Source of the DNA: Epiperipatus broadwayi
Taxonomy: Eukaryota > Onychophora > Udeonychophora > Euonychophora > Peripatidae
Assembly: GCA_028023455.1 (NCBI GenBank)
Contig: JAQFVV010000042.1
Location: 8,455,922-8,519,921 of the forward strand
Reading direction: 5' to 3'
DNA: 64,000 bases
The notes under the pieces are model-generated. The model was given only the letters and a program-made list of their open reading frames with translations. It made no database searches and had not been told where the DNA came from. The translations under genes were made by a program, and so were the position numbers. Positions 1 through 9,884 of this stretch are shown here, one piece after another (positions within the stretch are counted from its first letter, which is position 1; the number at the start of each line of letters is the position of its first letter).

Positions 1-360
1 TAATCAAATCTACATTGTTCTCATTAATAATATTCCAAATATCTTTAATCCTTACAAGATCTCATAAACAATCTCTATGAATCTTACATCATTTAGATCT
101 CTCGTCCATCAGACCGAATCAATCATCTGGACATTGAGAAAAAGTGATACCATTCTTCTATGTATTTTCAAGTCTCTTTCTTTGAATATTTTTCAATGTG
201 ATTTATGTAAATAAAATTAAAAAAATATTAAAGCTTTTATCTGGAAACAATCTGCTGATTTATCCTCAATTATTAGGAATTTAAATATTCTATTTTAAAT
301 ACTGTTAATTATACGAAAACACAAACTTACTTATTTTTTATCACATGTCTAAAAACATCT

Positions 361-510
361 CATTAAAACAGGCAAAACTCTCCATACAATATTACCATTC
401 AATGCAAGCCAGAGTAATCAATAGATGCCAGAAGGCTTGTGCATAAAATCTCCATCTAGTGCTTACTCATCCAATAAGAAATGGTGATCATGTGATGTTT
501 ATTGGCTTAA
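361..510. repeat. Foldback family 1, internally deleted copy
   Basis: The copy begins TTAAAACAGGCAAAACTCTC and contains AGTAATCAATAGATGCCAGA and the CTTACTCATCCAATA segment. It then jumps to the opposite terminus, AAGAAATGGTGATCATGTG. The central part and most of the second arm are missing compared with the copies at 7183 and 47974. Confidence 0.7.
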
Positions 511-2270
511 ATACATCTCATTGAGTGCTAAGACTTACATTGGATGGGATAAAAGTGATAAGGATAAAAAAATATTTTATATGCTGCTTGTACTTTATTC
601 TGATAATACCTATAACATGTAATTACTATTTTATAATCAAGGTAGGCACTTTTTTTATAAATGAAACTCACTATTGACTATCAACATTTACTAGATAATG
701 TGATTTAACTTTCTAGCCCATATCAAATAAAGATTTAAAAGACTAAGTTGAACAAAATTGTTTCCTAGTCAATGCCTTCCATTTCTAGAACATTAAAGTT
801 TTTGAGTATATTTAAGTCTCCTTACCTAAGTTTCACATTTAACTTACATGTGACCATATCTACAAGACATTGCAAAATCAATTATTTCAACCTAATTTAT
901 AATTCAGTTTGCATTTTATGTGAAAATGATGATCGAATAATTTATTTAAAGATTGCAAAATTTTCTAGCTATTCTTAATATAGTGATCTTGAAAAAATAA
1001 AATGAATATTCACTCTACTCATGGTATAGTTAGAATTTTTAGGTCCTGGTACATAGTTTTAACAAGACACTTTTTCATATACATATAAAACAAAAGGGCC
1101 CTTGAAAATCAAGACTCCCATATATATTACTAGCTTTGCTTCATGGCAGCAATGTGATTGATAGTGCCTGCAGCAATGAATCCTTAAATGATCTATATTA
1201 TCTATTGATGACATTAATGCTTAGAATATGCTAGTCTCCAAATTTTCTAAGTGTACATTCAGGTAACTGAAAACTTTATTTTTTTAATTTTTTTATCATT
1301 TCTTGAAAAATAATACATTAATGATACTATTAAAAGAAATTTGAACTCAGTCTTTCAAGATTTCTTCAGTCATCCATTTCATCTTATACAAATCATAGAC
1401 ATGACCACACACATGTTAAAAAAAAAGATCTCTAATATATATATTTTATGCTAAACCAGCACTCATCTGTTGGTTTGGATCACCATCTCTCTCACACATA
1501 TTTATAATCAGTACTTGGTTTATATTAAGATAGAAAATCTTCAAACTTTAATGGACAAGCTTCAATCTTCACTCTCCAACCATTCATATCATTGAAAATC
1601 TGATGGTTGTTCAAAACCCTTATTTGTCAATTTTGTTGTCATACCCATGTTGACCATAAGTCATTCTGACCTCTCATATGTAGGACCTTAAGACCATTTA
1701 AATATATGGAAGGGAGATGGGCAGATTAAAGGTTGAATCTGTAATATCTAAATACAAATATAGTATATATATATATTCAAGCTAAATGTAATTAGAAGAG
1801 ATTTGAACCCAGAATTTCCATCTCCAATTAACAATAAAGAAGAAATCTTTCCCCACTATTAATATTTTTCTTGTAAATATATTTAATAATGTAAAGAAAA
1901 GCTCATTAAAGTTTATGATGAAACTCTAAAAATGAGCTGATATAACTGATTGATGCTAAGAGGGTGGCAACCAATGGCAAACTCTCATGGTAATATAGAA
2001 GTCTACTATTTACCTTTGGGCAAAGAATTTAATGTGATTTTTTTAAACAGAGAGAATGTAATATTTTTGGAAAAATAAATCATACATTAAAATAAACAAA
2101 TAGAAAACAAAAAATCTAATATTTATTAGTTTGAAGGTAAAAGTAGAAACAAAAAAAATCCATGAGCATGTCAGGTCTTAAGAGTGATGGAAACTAAAAA
2201 TATTGATGAAAAATGAATGAGCAACAAAAATAAAGTTATAAAAAATCATATATATCTTAATTGAACACTA

Positions 2271-2462
2271 CAATGCAATGTATAATATAAAATAGTATTC
2301 TTTCTTGCTTATGATTTCAACTGCCCAGCAGTAATCAGGAGAGCTCCATCTTTTAAATATATATAACCATACAATTGCATTAATTGTATGGTTATATATA
2401 CTGGGCAGTTAAAACTGTAAGCAAGAAAGAATAAAATCTATTTTATATTATGTATTGCAATA
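2271..2462. repeat. Nested palindrome
   Basis: The outer arms, with GCAATGTATAATATAAAATA on the left, are imperfect inverted copies of about 55 bases. Inside lies a near-perfect hairpin, about 2356-2400, with arms TATATAACCATACAATT and its complement. No ORF is present. It resembles a MITE-like or foldback repeat, but I see no second copy in the window. Confidence 0.65.
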
Positions 2463-2780
2463 AAATGTTCAATTGAAATGCATGTATATATAAATCAATG
2501 TGTAAGAGGATAAGAAGTGGAAATAAATTATAATACTTGCAAGAAAATAAACTTTTGAAAAATTAGTCATCCTCTTGGTTATTTAAAGAACACCTTTTTT
2601 ACACAACAGACCAAAATTTCATTGGTAATCAAACTGATTGATCCAGTTTTGTTCAAAAAATTTAAGTATTCATATCATTGATAGTTATTTTTTTTTAATT
2701 AAAAATATAGATCATTAAAGTGGGTATAATTTGTTAACCAATCATTAGAATTATTTTAATTAGATACAATGTTTGACTTG

Positions 2781-2899
2781 CCTGACTAGTTTAGTGCAAG
2801 GATAGAATGATGGACTCCAGAATTCAAGGTCCATGAATTGGGGCATTAAAACAGATACTTCCATTATTCAAACTTCTTAAGAATTTCTAAGTCATAGAC
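2781..2899 (+). repeat. tRNA-like SINE family A copy
   Basis: The unit runs from CTAGTTTAGTGCAAGGATAGA through TGGACTCCAGAATTCAAGGT to ATTCAAACTTCTTAAGAATTT. It shares its order of blocks with units at 6931, 8703, 18433, 19084 and 56565. The head resembles a tRNA A-box region. Confidence 0.5.
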
Positions 2900-3104
2900 T
2901 ATTCAATTATTTATTTAATGGTTGGCTCAATTTAGTCAATTATAAACATTTTACTTAACATTTCATAAATATAATTATTGTTCACACTATGTAATCTGTT
3001 ACCATTTACTTGCTAATTGCAATGTGTGCTAGGACTGAAAAGATAAACTATAGATAAAAAAATTCTATAAATTAAATGGTATTGTAATTTTTTCATATGT
3101 CATA

Positions 3105-3191
3105 GCATCGTCCAGGGAGGCGAACCCACAACCATCTGCAACCAACTACCTGCTTGCAAGGCAGCTACGATGACCTCTCAGCTAACAACGC
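3105..3191 (-). tRNA. tRNA-like sequence, anticodon TGC (possible pseudogene or SINE head)
   Basis: On the minus strand the 87 bases can fold like a tRNA. A 7-bp acceptor stem joins GCGTTGT with ACGATGC and includes two G-U pairs. TTAGCTGAGAGG matches the internal A box. A CTGC/GCAG stem closes the loop CTTGCAA, with anticodon TGC (Ala). GGGTTCGCCTCCC gives a T arm and B box with one mismatch. The region between the anticodon and T stems is unusually long, about 19 bases, and the anticodon stem has only four good pairs. A working tRNA-Ala is therefore doubtful; a tRNA-derived SINE or pseudogene is as likely. Confidence 0.4.
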
Positions 3192-3449
3192 TTGACAAAA
3201 TTAATACCTGAATTTAACACATTATACAGTGTATGAATATATATATATATCATTAAAAACCAGTTAACAATTACATAATCCCAATAATCAACAATCTCTA
3301 CCTGTTGTCAAGGCAACCTTTTAATAATAAAGGTGAAATCCCACCTCTATTTTTACTCCAATATATTTATATAGGCACTAAAGATTGCAACTTGATCACA
3401 GAGATTGAAATTATTGATATAATAAAAGCCTACAGCTAAACTAAGTCAA

Positions 3450-3985
3450 TAAAATAACTAAAATTACTCCATATTCAAAATTAAACAAGACTAGCCAAAC
3501 GTGGAAAAAAACAACAACCCTACAATACAAATCTGCCAAAGCAAACTTCTTAAGTGCAAAGGACTAAAAAAAAAATTTCCCACAATTCCAATTACATCCC
3601 ACACATCTTTAATAATCATAAACTTTTAAAAATAAAGATTTTTTAAATTCTTCCTTTTATTTCACTTCTTTCAAAGAAGACAACTTTAGCCATATTTTTA
3701 GATTTCATGAAGCTAAGATTATCTTCTTTGAAAGAAATGAAATAAAATAATAATTAAAGAATATTTAATATTAAAAATTTATGATTCTGAAGCAAATAAC
3801 CTGTTTAAAAATTCTTTTAATATTAAAGATGCTTAGGACGTAATTGGGAATTGTGAGAAATATAATTAATGTGTATTTGTTGATATGTTTTTTAGCCCTT
3901 TGCATTTTGGCATAAAAAAAATTGGTTATAGTTTTTTTCTATGGTTAGTCTTGTTTAATTTTGAATTTGGAGTAATTTTATTTAT
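3450..3985. repeat. Foldback element of about 0.54 kb
   Basis: The left arm includes AAATTACTCC, AAATTAAACAAGACTAGCCA and TTTCCCACAATTCCAATTAC. These return as inverted copies at TGGTTAGTCTTGTTTAATTT, GGAGTAATTTT and GTAATTGGGAATTGTGAGAAA. The inner arms TTTCACTTCTTTCAAAGAAGA and TCTTCTTTGAAAGAAATGAAA flank a short loop near 3700. No transposase ORF is seen. Confidence 0.75.
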
Positions 3986-4769
3986 ATATGTTTTAACTGG
4001 TTGAAGATCTTTAGATGTACAAGCTTATAAAAATTAGTTTTCTTTTTTGTTTTATCCATAAGCTTTGGAAAAATACTGCTATAAGCAAGCATAGCTCAAA
4101 AAATCACATAGCTCTTTAAACTTTAAAAATTTTAAATGATATGCAGTCCAAAATGAATTCTTTAAACATTGATTTTCTAAAATCTGTGTATAAACATATA
4201 CACAGATCCATGAATATATATAGTATTGCACTGAAATATAAAATGAGCCACCATTACTTAAAATGTCTATCATATCATAAAGACCCACACAAAGAATTGA
4301 CAAGAAAATTATCATATTTCAATGGATTAAATGCTTTTGGATTAGTTAATGTTATCTTCTGATTGAAACTAGAATAATAATCAAGGATTGATCTAGGAAT
4401 ATTCAGATGTAAAAGTTGTTCTTTTACTATTGAGTCCATTTCTGATGACAATTTAGGCAGCAATGTACTTTCTAAAAATGTACATGCAACATATATATCA
4501 TTAATAATAAACATGCATAGCACATGGACTATGTATAGAGTATGATTTAATCTATAATCAGTACATATTAATTTTTTTAATTTCATACTAAGATAAATAA
4601 ACCTTTAATTGTTTGAAGATGTTTTCAATTATTTTAAACTCTTTAATATTAGATGTACAAAATGATTACAGAAAAGACATTACCATTAAAATATGCCAAA
4701 TGATTGACATTAATAAATAAAGAAAAATATCCAAAATAAGTCTCTATGAGTATTGATAATTTTAGCCCC

Positions 4770-5014
4770 TTTGATTCAATTGACTACACTAAATTATAGG
4801 ATGTTTTTAAAAAAATGGGTTTAACAAAATAGCTCATTATCCTTTTGAAGAATCACTATAAGGGATTAGATGCTAAGATTAAAGTAAGCTATGATGAAAT
4901 AGACTTTTATATTTGTCAAAGAAATTATGGCAAATATGAACCTTAGATCCTCAGGGAAAGACTTGAAGCACTTATTAGAAAAATTAGAGAGCAGGATAGA
5001 GTGGTTCGTTTATG
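4770..5014 (+). pseudogene. LINE reverse transcriptase relic
   Basis: One continuous frame with three internal stops encodes FDSIDYTKL, DVFKKMGLTK, LIILLKNHYKGLDAKIKVSY and further residues. This is the (A)FDxxDHxKL ... LKxMG ... LxxLLxNxYxGxxAxV segment found in RTE/CR1-like non-LTR reverse transcriptases. Only this fragment, about 80 codons, remains. The YADD region and endonuclease are absent. Confidence 0.65.
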
Positions 5015-5460
5015 AGTAAATATAAAGAAGCAGAGGCACTGCAATGAGATTAGAAAAGAGGATCAGTTCAATTTTTTATTGTACATCAAATACAAATCAA
5101 AACAAATGTTTTAAATGAAATCATCACTTTTAGATGATCTAATGCTGTTTCTTATGAGCTTAAAACAAATTATTTAAAACCAGATAAATTCCATAGGTTT
5201 TTTGGGTTAAAAAAAAAGACCCATCAATTTTTTTTATTTTTTTACAATGGGTTACCCAAAGTATTGTGTCATAATAGACAGTATTAGAATGCTAAAAAGT
5301 AGGATTTAATTTTCATATTTAAATTTGTCATTTTTTATTTTGGTCTTCATGCCTATATTATTATTTGTCAATAAAATTCTGAGATTGAAATGATCGTGTC
5401 AATAAAAAATCAATTAAGCAACACATCAATAGATTTGCTCATATCAAAATTATAATATAT

Positions 5461-5800
5461 CCCATGATTACCATTTCTTATGCTCACACAGCTCTCTCTC
5501 TCTCTCTCTCTCTCTATACACTCAATGTAAGCCATAGTAATCAATGGATGCTCAAAGGCTTGTGAATCAAAATCCCTATCTAGTGCCTATCTATCCAATA
5601 TCCAGACAGACTAGATTTAAGTGCATTGCTCTCAGATCCAAAGCTCCTTATTGATGAAGGACACAAACTAGAAACTAGTCTAGTGACATAGGATAAGTAG
5701 GCACTAAATAGGGATTTTGATGCATAACCCTTCTAGCATCCATTGATTACTATGGCTTCCACTGCTGGGTCGCACTATTGCATGGAGAGAGTTGCAACTG
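5461..5800. repeat. Foldback family 1 copy
   Basis: The left terminus CCATGATTACCATTTCTTATGC is interrupted by a (CT)n run at 5492-5515. The arms meet near 5635 (AGTGCATTGCTCTCAGATCC). The right arm ends in CATCCATTGATTACTATGGC. It is diverged and imperfect compared with the 7183 copy. Confidence 0.7.
5492..5515. repeat. (CT)n microsatellite
   Basis: Twelve CT dinucleotides in a row lie inside the left arm of a foldback copy. Confidence 0.9.
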
Positions 5801-6029
5801 TATATACAATATGCACAATTAAAGAAAGATTAAAATATTATTCTGATAAATAACTTTAAAAAAATATTTTTTAATATTGCTTGAAAGACAATGGAAAATT
5901 TAAAGTCATATAATTCATTCAGAACATAGTCTAAAGTAAATATTTCTTATGCCCAAGACTATAACAACTTTGAAATGTATTACTTTAGGATTCAATCTAA
6001 AAATTCCTTTCACAGAGAGAGAAACCCTC

Positions 6030-6260
6030 ATAGTTTTATAGTTAAGTAGAGATAAAAGGTGGCTTCTGGAGGGTTGCATTAGATGCCAAGATCTAGGTGC
6101 AGTGCTCTCAGATCCAAGGCTCCTCACTGACGAAGGCCACAAGTGAAAAACTAGTCTGGGATATTGGATGAGTAGGCACTAGATGGGAATTTTATGTACA
6201 AGCCTTCTGGCATCCATTGATTACTCTAGCTTGCCGTGTGTGGCATACGTATAGCATTAT
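6030..6260. repeat. Foldback family 1, right-half copy
   Basis: The copy runs from CATAGTTTTATAGTTAAGTAG through GGTGGCTTCTGGAGGGTTGC to CCTTCTGGCATCCATTGATT. It matches the second part of the composite locus at 48386-48790. Only one arm is present. Confidence 0.7.
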
Positions 6261-6930
6261 AGGTTATTATCAATATCTTTAATCTACTATTATGTGTTGG
6301 TGATAAACAATTGTGCAAGTAGTTAAAACTGCATGGATATGATTAAAAAAATGCTTCCACTCATTCTTACATGATACAAAGATATGATAGTGTGAGAAAA
6401 TATTGTTACCACAATGTTCTGGATTCTGCAGTTGTATAACATTCAACAGACACCTAAAATATACTTTATTGTTATGAAAAAAAGTTTATATAAAAGTTTA
6501 ATTTTGATATTTTTTTAGGCAAAATAATTAAGAAGACTTATAGAATATTATAAATATGAAAATGTTCTATAAAAATGAAATTATTAAAGGAAGTAATGCT
6601 TCCATTACATCCATTGATTGCACGCAGCTGTGAAGAAGACAATATTATGTTGATGAAGACAGCAGCTGGTTTTAAAACGTGAAATAATAAAAGTCATGGG
6701 TAGTTTTTGCCTTATTTGAATCATTCATTAATAGTAAAGAATTCAAACTAACATTAATCCAAATTGCAATGAAAAACTAAAAAGTTTAATAAAAACATTA
6801 GTTGTTCTATAAATGTAATTTTAAATCTTTAAAAATAAATACTTTTTTTAAAAAATAAAGATCAGAATTCCTTAAGCTATGATGTACCACAATATGGGTA
6901 TAAAAATTAATGAATGACTTTATTGTTCAG

Positions 6931-7041
6931 GAGTTCACAAAAAGTTTGAGCAACGAAAGTGACAGAACTGAATGCAACTTGTGGACTTTAAGCTCCAGAG
7001 TTTGGCACTCTACCATTGGACCAAACCATACAGAGAACTCC
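6931..7041 (-). repeat. tRNA-like SINE family A copy
   Basis: On the minus strand it reads GAGTTCTCTGTATGGTTTGG, TCCAATGGTAGAGTGCCAAA and CTCTGGAGCTTAAAGTCCAC, ending in CAAACTTTTTGTGAACTCC. The tail shares the CAAACTT..GAAxTCC block of the family, and the head resembles a tRNA A box. Confidence 0.55.
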
Positions 7042-7169
7042 ATGGATATAAAATTTGGATTACGAAAAGAATAAGATGCTAAATTAGATTAGGTGTGAAT
7101 TTTTAATTAAAAATCAATGGCAGGTTAAAATAAGATTATCTAAATCATTAGAAAATGTATATTGCACAG

Positions 7170-7580
7170 AAAGATTGATAACATCACATGACCACCTCCT
7201 CTTATGCTTGTGTATAACTGTTGTTAAAACAGGCAAAACTCACTATATATATTGCCACACACAGCAAGCTAGAGTAATCAATGGATGCCAGAAGGCTTGT
7301 GCATAAAATCCCTACCTAGTGCCTACTCATCCAATATCCCCAGACTAGTTTCTGGCTTATGGCTTTCGTCAGTGAGGAGCCTTGGATCTGAAAGCACTAG
7401 AGATGCAGTGCTTTCAGATCCAAGGCTCCTCACTGACAAAGGCCAAAAGCCAGAAACTAGTCTGGAGATATTGGATGAGTAGGCACTAGATGGGGATTTT
7501 ATGCACAAGCCTTCTGGCATCCATTGCTGTGTGTGGCAATATATATAGTGAATTTTGCCTGTTTTTTAAAGATTGATAAC
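7170..7580. repeat. Foldback family 1, palindromic copy with 13-bp target duplication
   Basis: Arms of about 165 bases form a nearly perfect palindrome centred near 7397, from GCAAAACTCACTATATATATTG inward to GCAGTGCTTTCAGATCC. The element (7183-7567) is flanked by a perfect direct repeat, AAAGATTGATAAC, at 7170-7182 and 7568-7580. The right terminus is shorter than the left: CCTGTTTTTT stops before the outer terminal sequence. Two overlapping 65-residue ORFs on opposite strands are simply mirror images of the arms. Confidence 0.85.
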
Positions 7581-8429
7581 CATGGATGAACATAATGTAT
7601 AACAATGAAAGTTGTGTTGGAAAATCTTAGAAATTAACTTGATACATAGTATGTTGAACTACATCAAACAATTACCAAGTAGTTAACATGTTGACTGTAA
7701 GTATGAAAGAAATCCTATTGTTGGTTGATTATTAAACACTGATTATGAATTATCTTTAGTGCCAATTATGATATTTTTATAGTAAATAAGTATAACTATG
7801 AAATGTGGCATTTGAAATAAGAATACTATTTTTGCATCTGAAAAATATTTATTTAAAAAAAACAACTTTATTAACGAATAATACACATAAAAATATATAT
7901 CTATGTACCTTTTGAAACCAGTTTTATGGATGATGCATTGGGGGTCAATTTGTTATCAAGCTATTTCCTTTATTGTTCCCATTTTGCCAAACACTTTTTT
8001 CTATTATTAATAAGTTAAAGTTTACCTCAAATATTAACTCAAATTTTGATTTTCATTTAAGATCTATATATCAATACTTATTCAATTTCATTTTAACATC
8101 TTAATTTTATTTCAATTTAATCTTTTAATTTGTGACAAGATAATTTTTATTTTAAAATTTATTTCTTGTCAAGTGAGACATTTATTGTTTGTAGAATTTC
8201 TAAATCATTCTTTTCATTAAAGTATACATCGTAATTTTTAATCCCATTTCATATAAGCTATCTTTTCTTAATAGTGACATAGATTATGTGGTGTTCAGTG
8301 TACATAAATTTATAAACTTTAAATAGCTTAGATCTTGAAACAAAAAATATTTTGAATGCCAAAAAAATAAAATATTGCATTAACAATTCCACAAATAAAT
8401 TTCTACTGTACCTTGCATGATTTAATTAC

Positions 8430-8515
8430 ATTAGTAAAGTGTTTGTCTCTGTAGCAAAAGAGTTTCAGTACTTTCGGCACTTGAAACTTCTTATGAACTC
8501 CCTAACAATAAAGCT
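8430..8515 (+). repeat. tRNA-like SINE family A fragment
   Basis: Contains AGTTTCAGTACTTTCGGCAC, TTGAAACTTCTTATGAACTCC and AATAAAGCTATT. This parallels the tail of the copy at 8703-8797 (GTGCTCAAACTTCCTATGAATTCC..AATAATGAACTATT). Confidence 0.5.
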
Positions 8516-8702
8516 ATTCTGTTTATTTATTGTAAATCCTATTCTATCCGCTATTGACAAAACCACAAATCTTAATCATGAGAAGACCAAGTAAGATTGC
8601 CAGAATCTGAAAAGAATAAATGATTAGAAATTCATCTTATGAATTCAAATCCCAACCACATCAAATGTAGATTTTTTATTTATCTCCAAGTTATATTGAA
8701 TT

Positions 8703-8797
8703 GTGTGGTTTGGTTCAATGCTAAAGAGGTATGAATTGCAGCCCAGTTCTGTAATTTCTGGTGCTCAAACTTCCTATGAATTCCGAATAATGAACTA
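8703..8797 (+). repeat. tRNA-like SINE family A copy
   Basis: GTGGTTTGGTTCAATGCTAA resembles an A-box head, and ATGAATTGCAGCCCAGTTCT is the middle. The tail GTGCTCAAACTTCCTATGAA is shared with several other units. Confidence 0.55.
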
Positions 8798-9569
8798 TTT
8801 GGAAATGGTTACTATAGCACTTTTTTATACATGTTTTCTTGAAATATAGATATAACATGTACTAGTTTTATACAAATTGTTTTTTAATTTAAACTATAAA
8901 TAACAGAAATATTTTATTTTCACAGTAATGGATTTAAAGGCGAAAAGTGAACAAATCCCAGCCAAATAAAAAAAAAAAATCTCACTTTGGTCAAATTAAT
9001 GGAATCATTATATTCAACTTGTCACATTAAAGTTATAATGTCATAAGATTTTCCAAGATAGTATTAATATATATATTCTGAGAATAAAATTAGAGAAAAG
9101 ACCTCGAAACTGAAACTACTAAAACTACCTAAAATAATAGTGGTATAGGGGGAGATGTCATTTAGTAAAAGTCAACTTTAAAACGTAAAATGTTTTTCAA
9201 GGGTCTTTTATCTTCTCATTAAAACGTGGATAGATAAACTGGGTCCTTTTATCTTTCTCTATATACTGTATATTATAATTCAAAATGTTTTTATAATTCT
9301 TAACTGCTTTAATGATCACTTACATCCACATTTTTTTTAGAATTTTAAAAAATATTATAAAACTATTTAAAAATTTCAATAAATGAAAGCTTATTTTTTA
9401 CTTAAAAAACAAACAAACATACAGTATATGGAATATGTATAATAAACATTATATACATATTTATTTTTTTATTACACTACATACTTTTATTTAAAAATTT
9501 CTCACTATCCAATGCTTGCTTTTTCTTTTATTGCTATTTCCTATTACTATTATAATATTCAAACCTTTT

Positions 9570-9806
9570 TACTTTTACCACACGATACGAATTTTAGAAA
9601 TGTATTACACGATTAATTTCCTAATCAAACGTTATTTCAGAACCTTTCTAGTGTTTTTACGCTGGAAGGTTTCGATGGTTGCTATATATTCATAAAAATG
9701 AAAATTAAGAAACTAATCAGAATAATTTAAATTAGACTTCCTTTATTTTATTTTGGAAAATAATTTAATATTTTATTTTCAAACTCTAATATCACTTTCA
9801 ATTTTT
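9570..9806 (+). promoter_or_regulatory. Probable promoter/5' UTR of the carrier gene (CpG cluster)
   Basis: CpG dinucleotides are nearly absent for kilobases around, yet about nine occur between 9580 and 9880, and more continue to about 10560. Such relief from CpG loss is typical of unmethylated promoter DNA. I see no convincing TATA box. The transcription start cannot be placed from sequence alone. Confidence 0.4.
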
Positions 9807-9884
9807 ATGACAGAAGAAGTTGATTTCACTGACCGAAGGCAAGAAGACGAATCTTTACGTAACAAAATGGAAATTATTCTAAGT
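9807..9884 (+). CDS. SLC25A38: Carrier exon 1 (residues 1-26)
   Basis: This exon encodes a charged N-terminus ([15 protein letters not shown]) ahead of helix 1 and ends in phase 0 at donor GTAAGT (9885). Its last residues (EIILS) run on without a gap into [10 protein letters not shown] of exon 2, which is how the family aligns here. This supports the distant join over an 8.1-kb intron. Confidence 0.8.

Larger units (their letters stand above)
1..3104. other. Gene-free AT-rich DNA with repeats
   Basis: No gene is recognised. It contains a foldback fragment (361-510), a nested palindrome (2271-2462) and a SINE-like unit (2781-2899). A B-box-like motif (AGATTTGAACCCAGA, about 1800) hints at another decayed tRNA-derived repeat. 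The 68-residue ORF at 772-978 looks like chance. Confidence 0.5.
7600..9569. other. Gene-free AT-rich DNA upstream of the carrier gene
   Basis: No coding sequence is recognised. Two SINE-like units (8430-8515 and 8703-8797) lie here. The rest shows homopolymer and AT runs only. Confidence 0.5.

Noticed and set aside
4079-4586. Overlapping ORFs on both strands (73-103 residues)
   Set aside because: No motif, no splice-supported extension and mutual overlap on opposite strands. AT-rich chance ORFs are likely.
7285-7520. Two similar 65-residue ORFs on opposite strands (MPEGLCIKS...)
   Set aside because: They mirror each other because they lie in the two arms of a palindrome. Not a gene.
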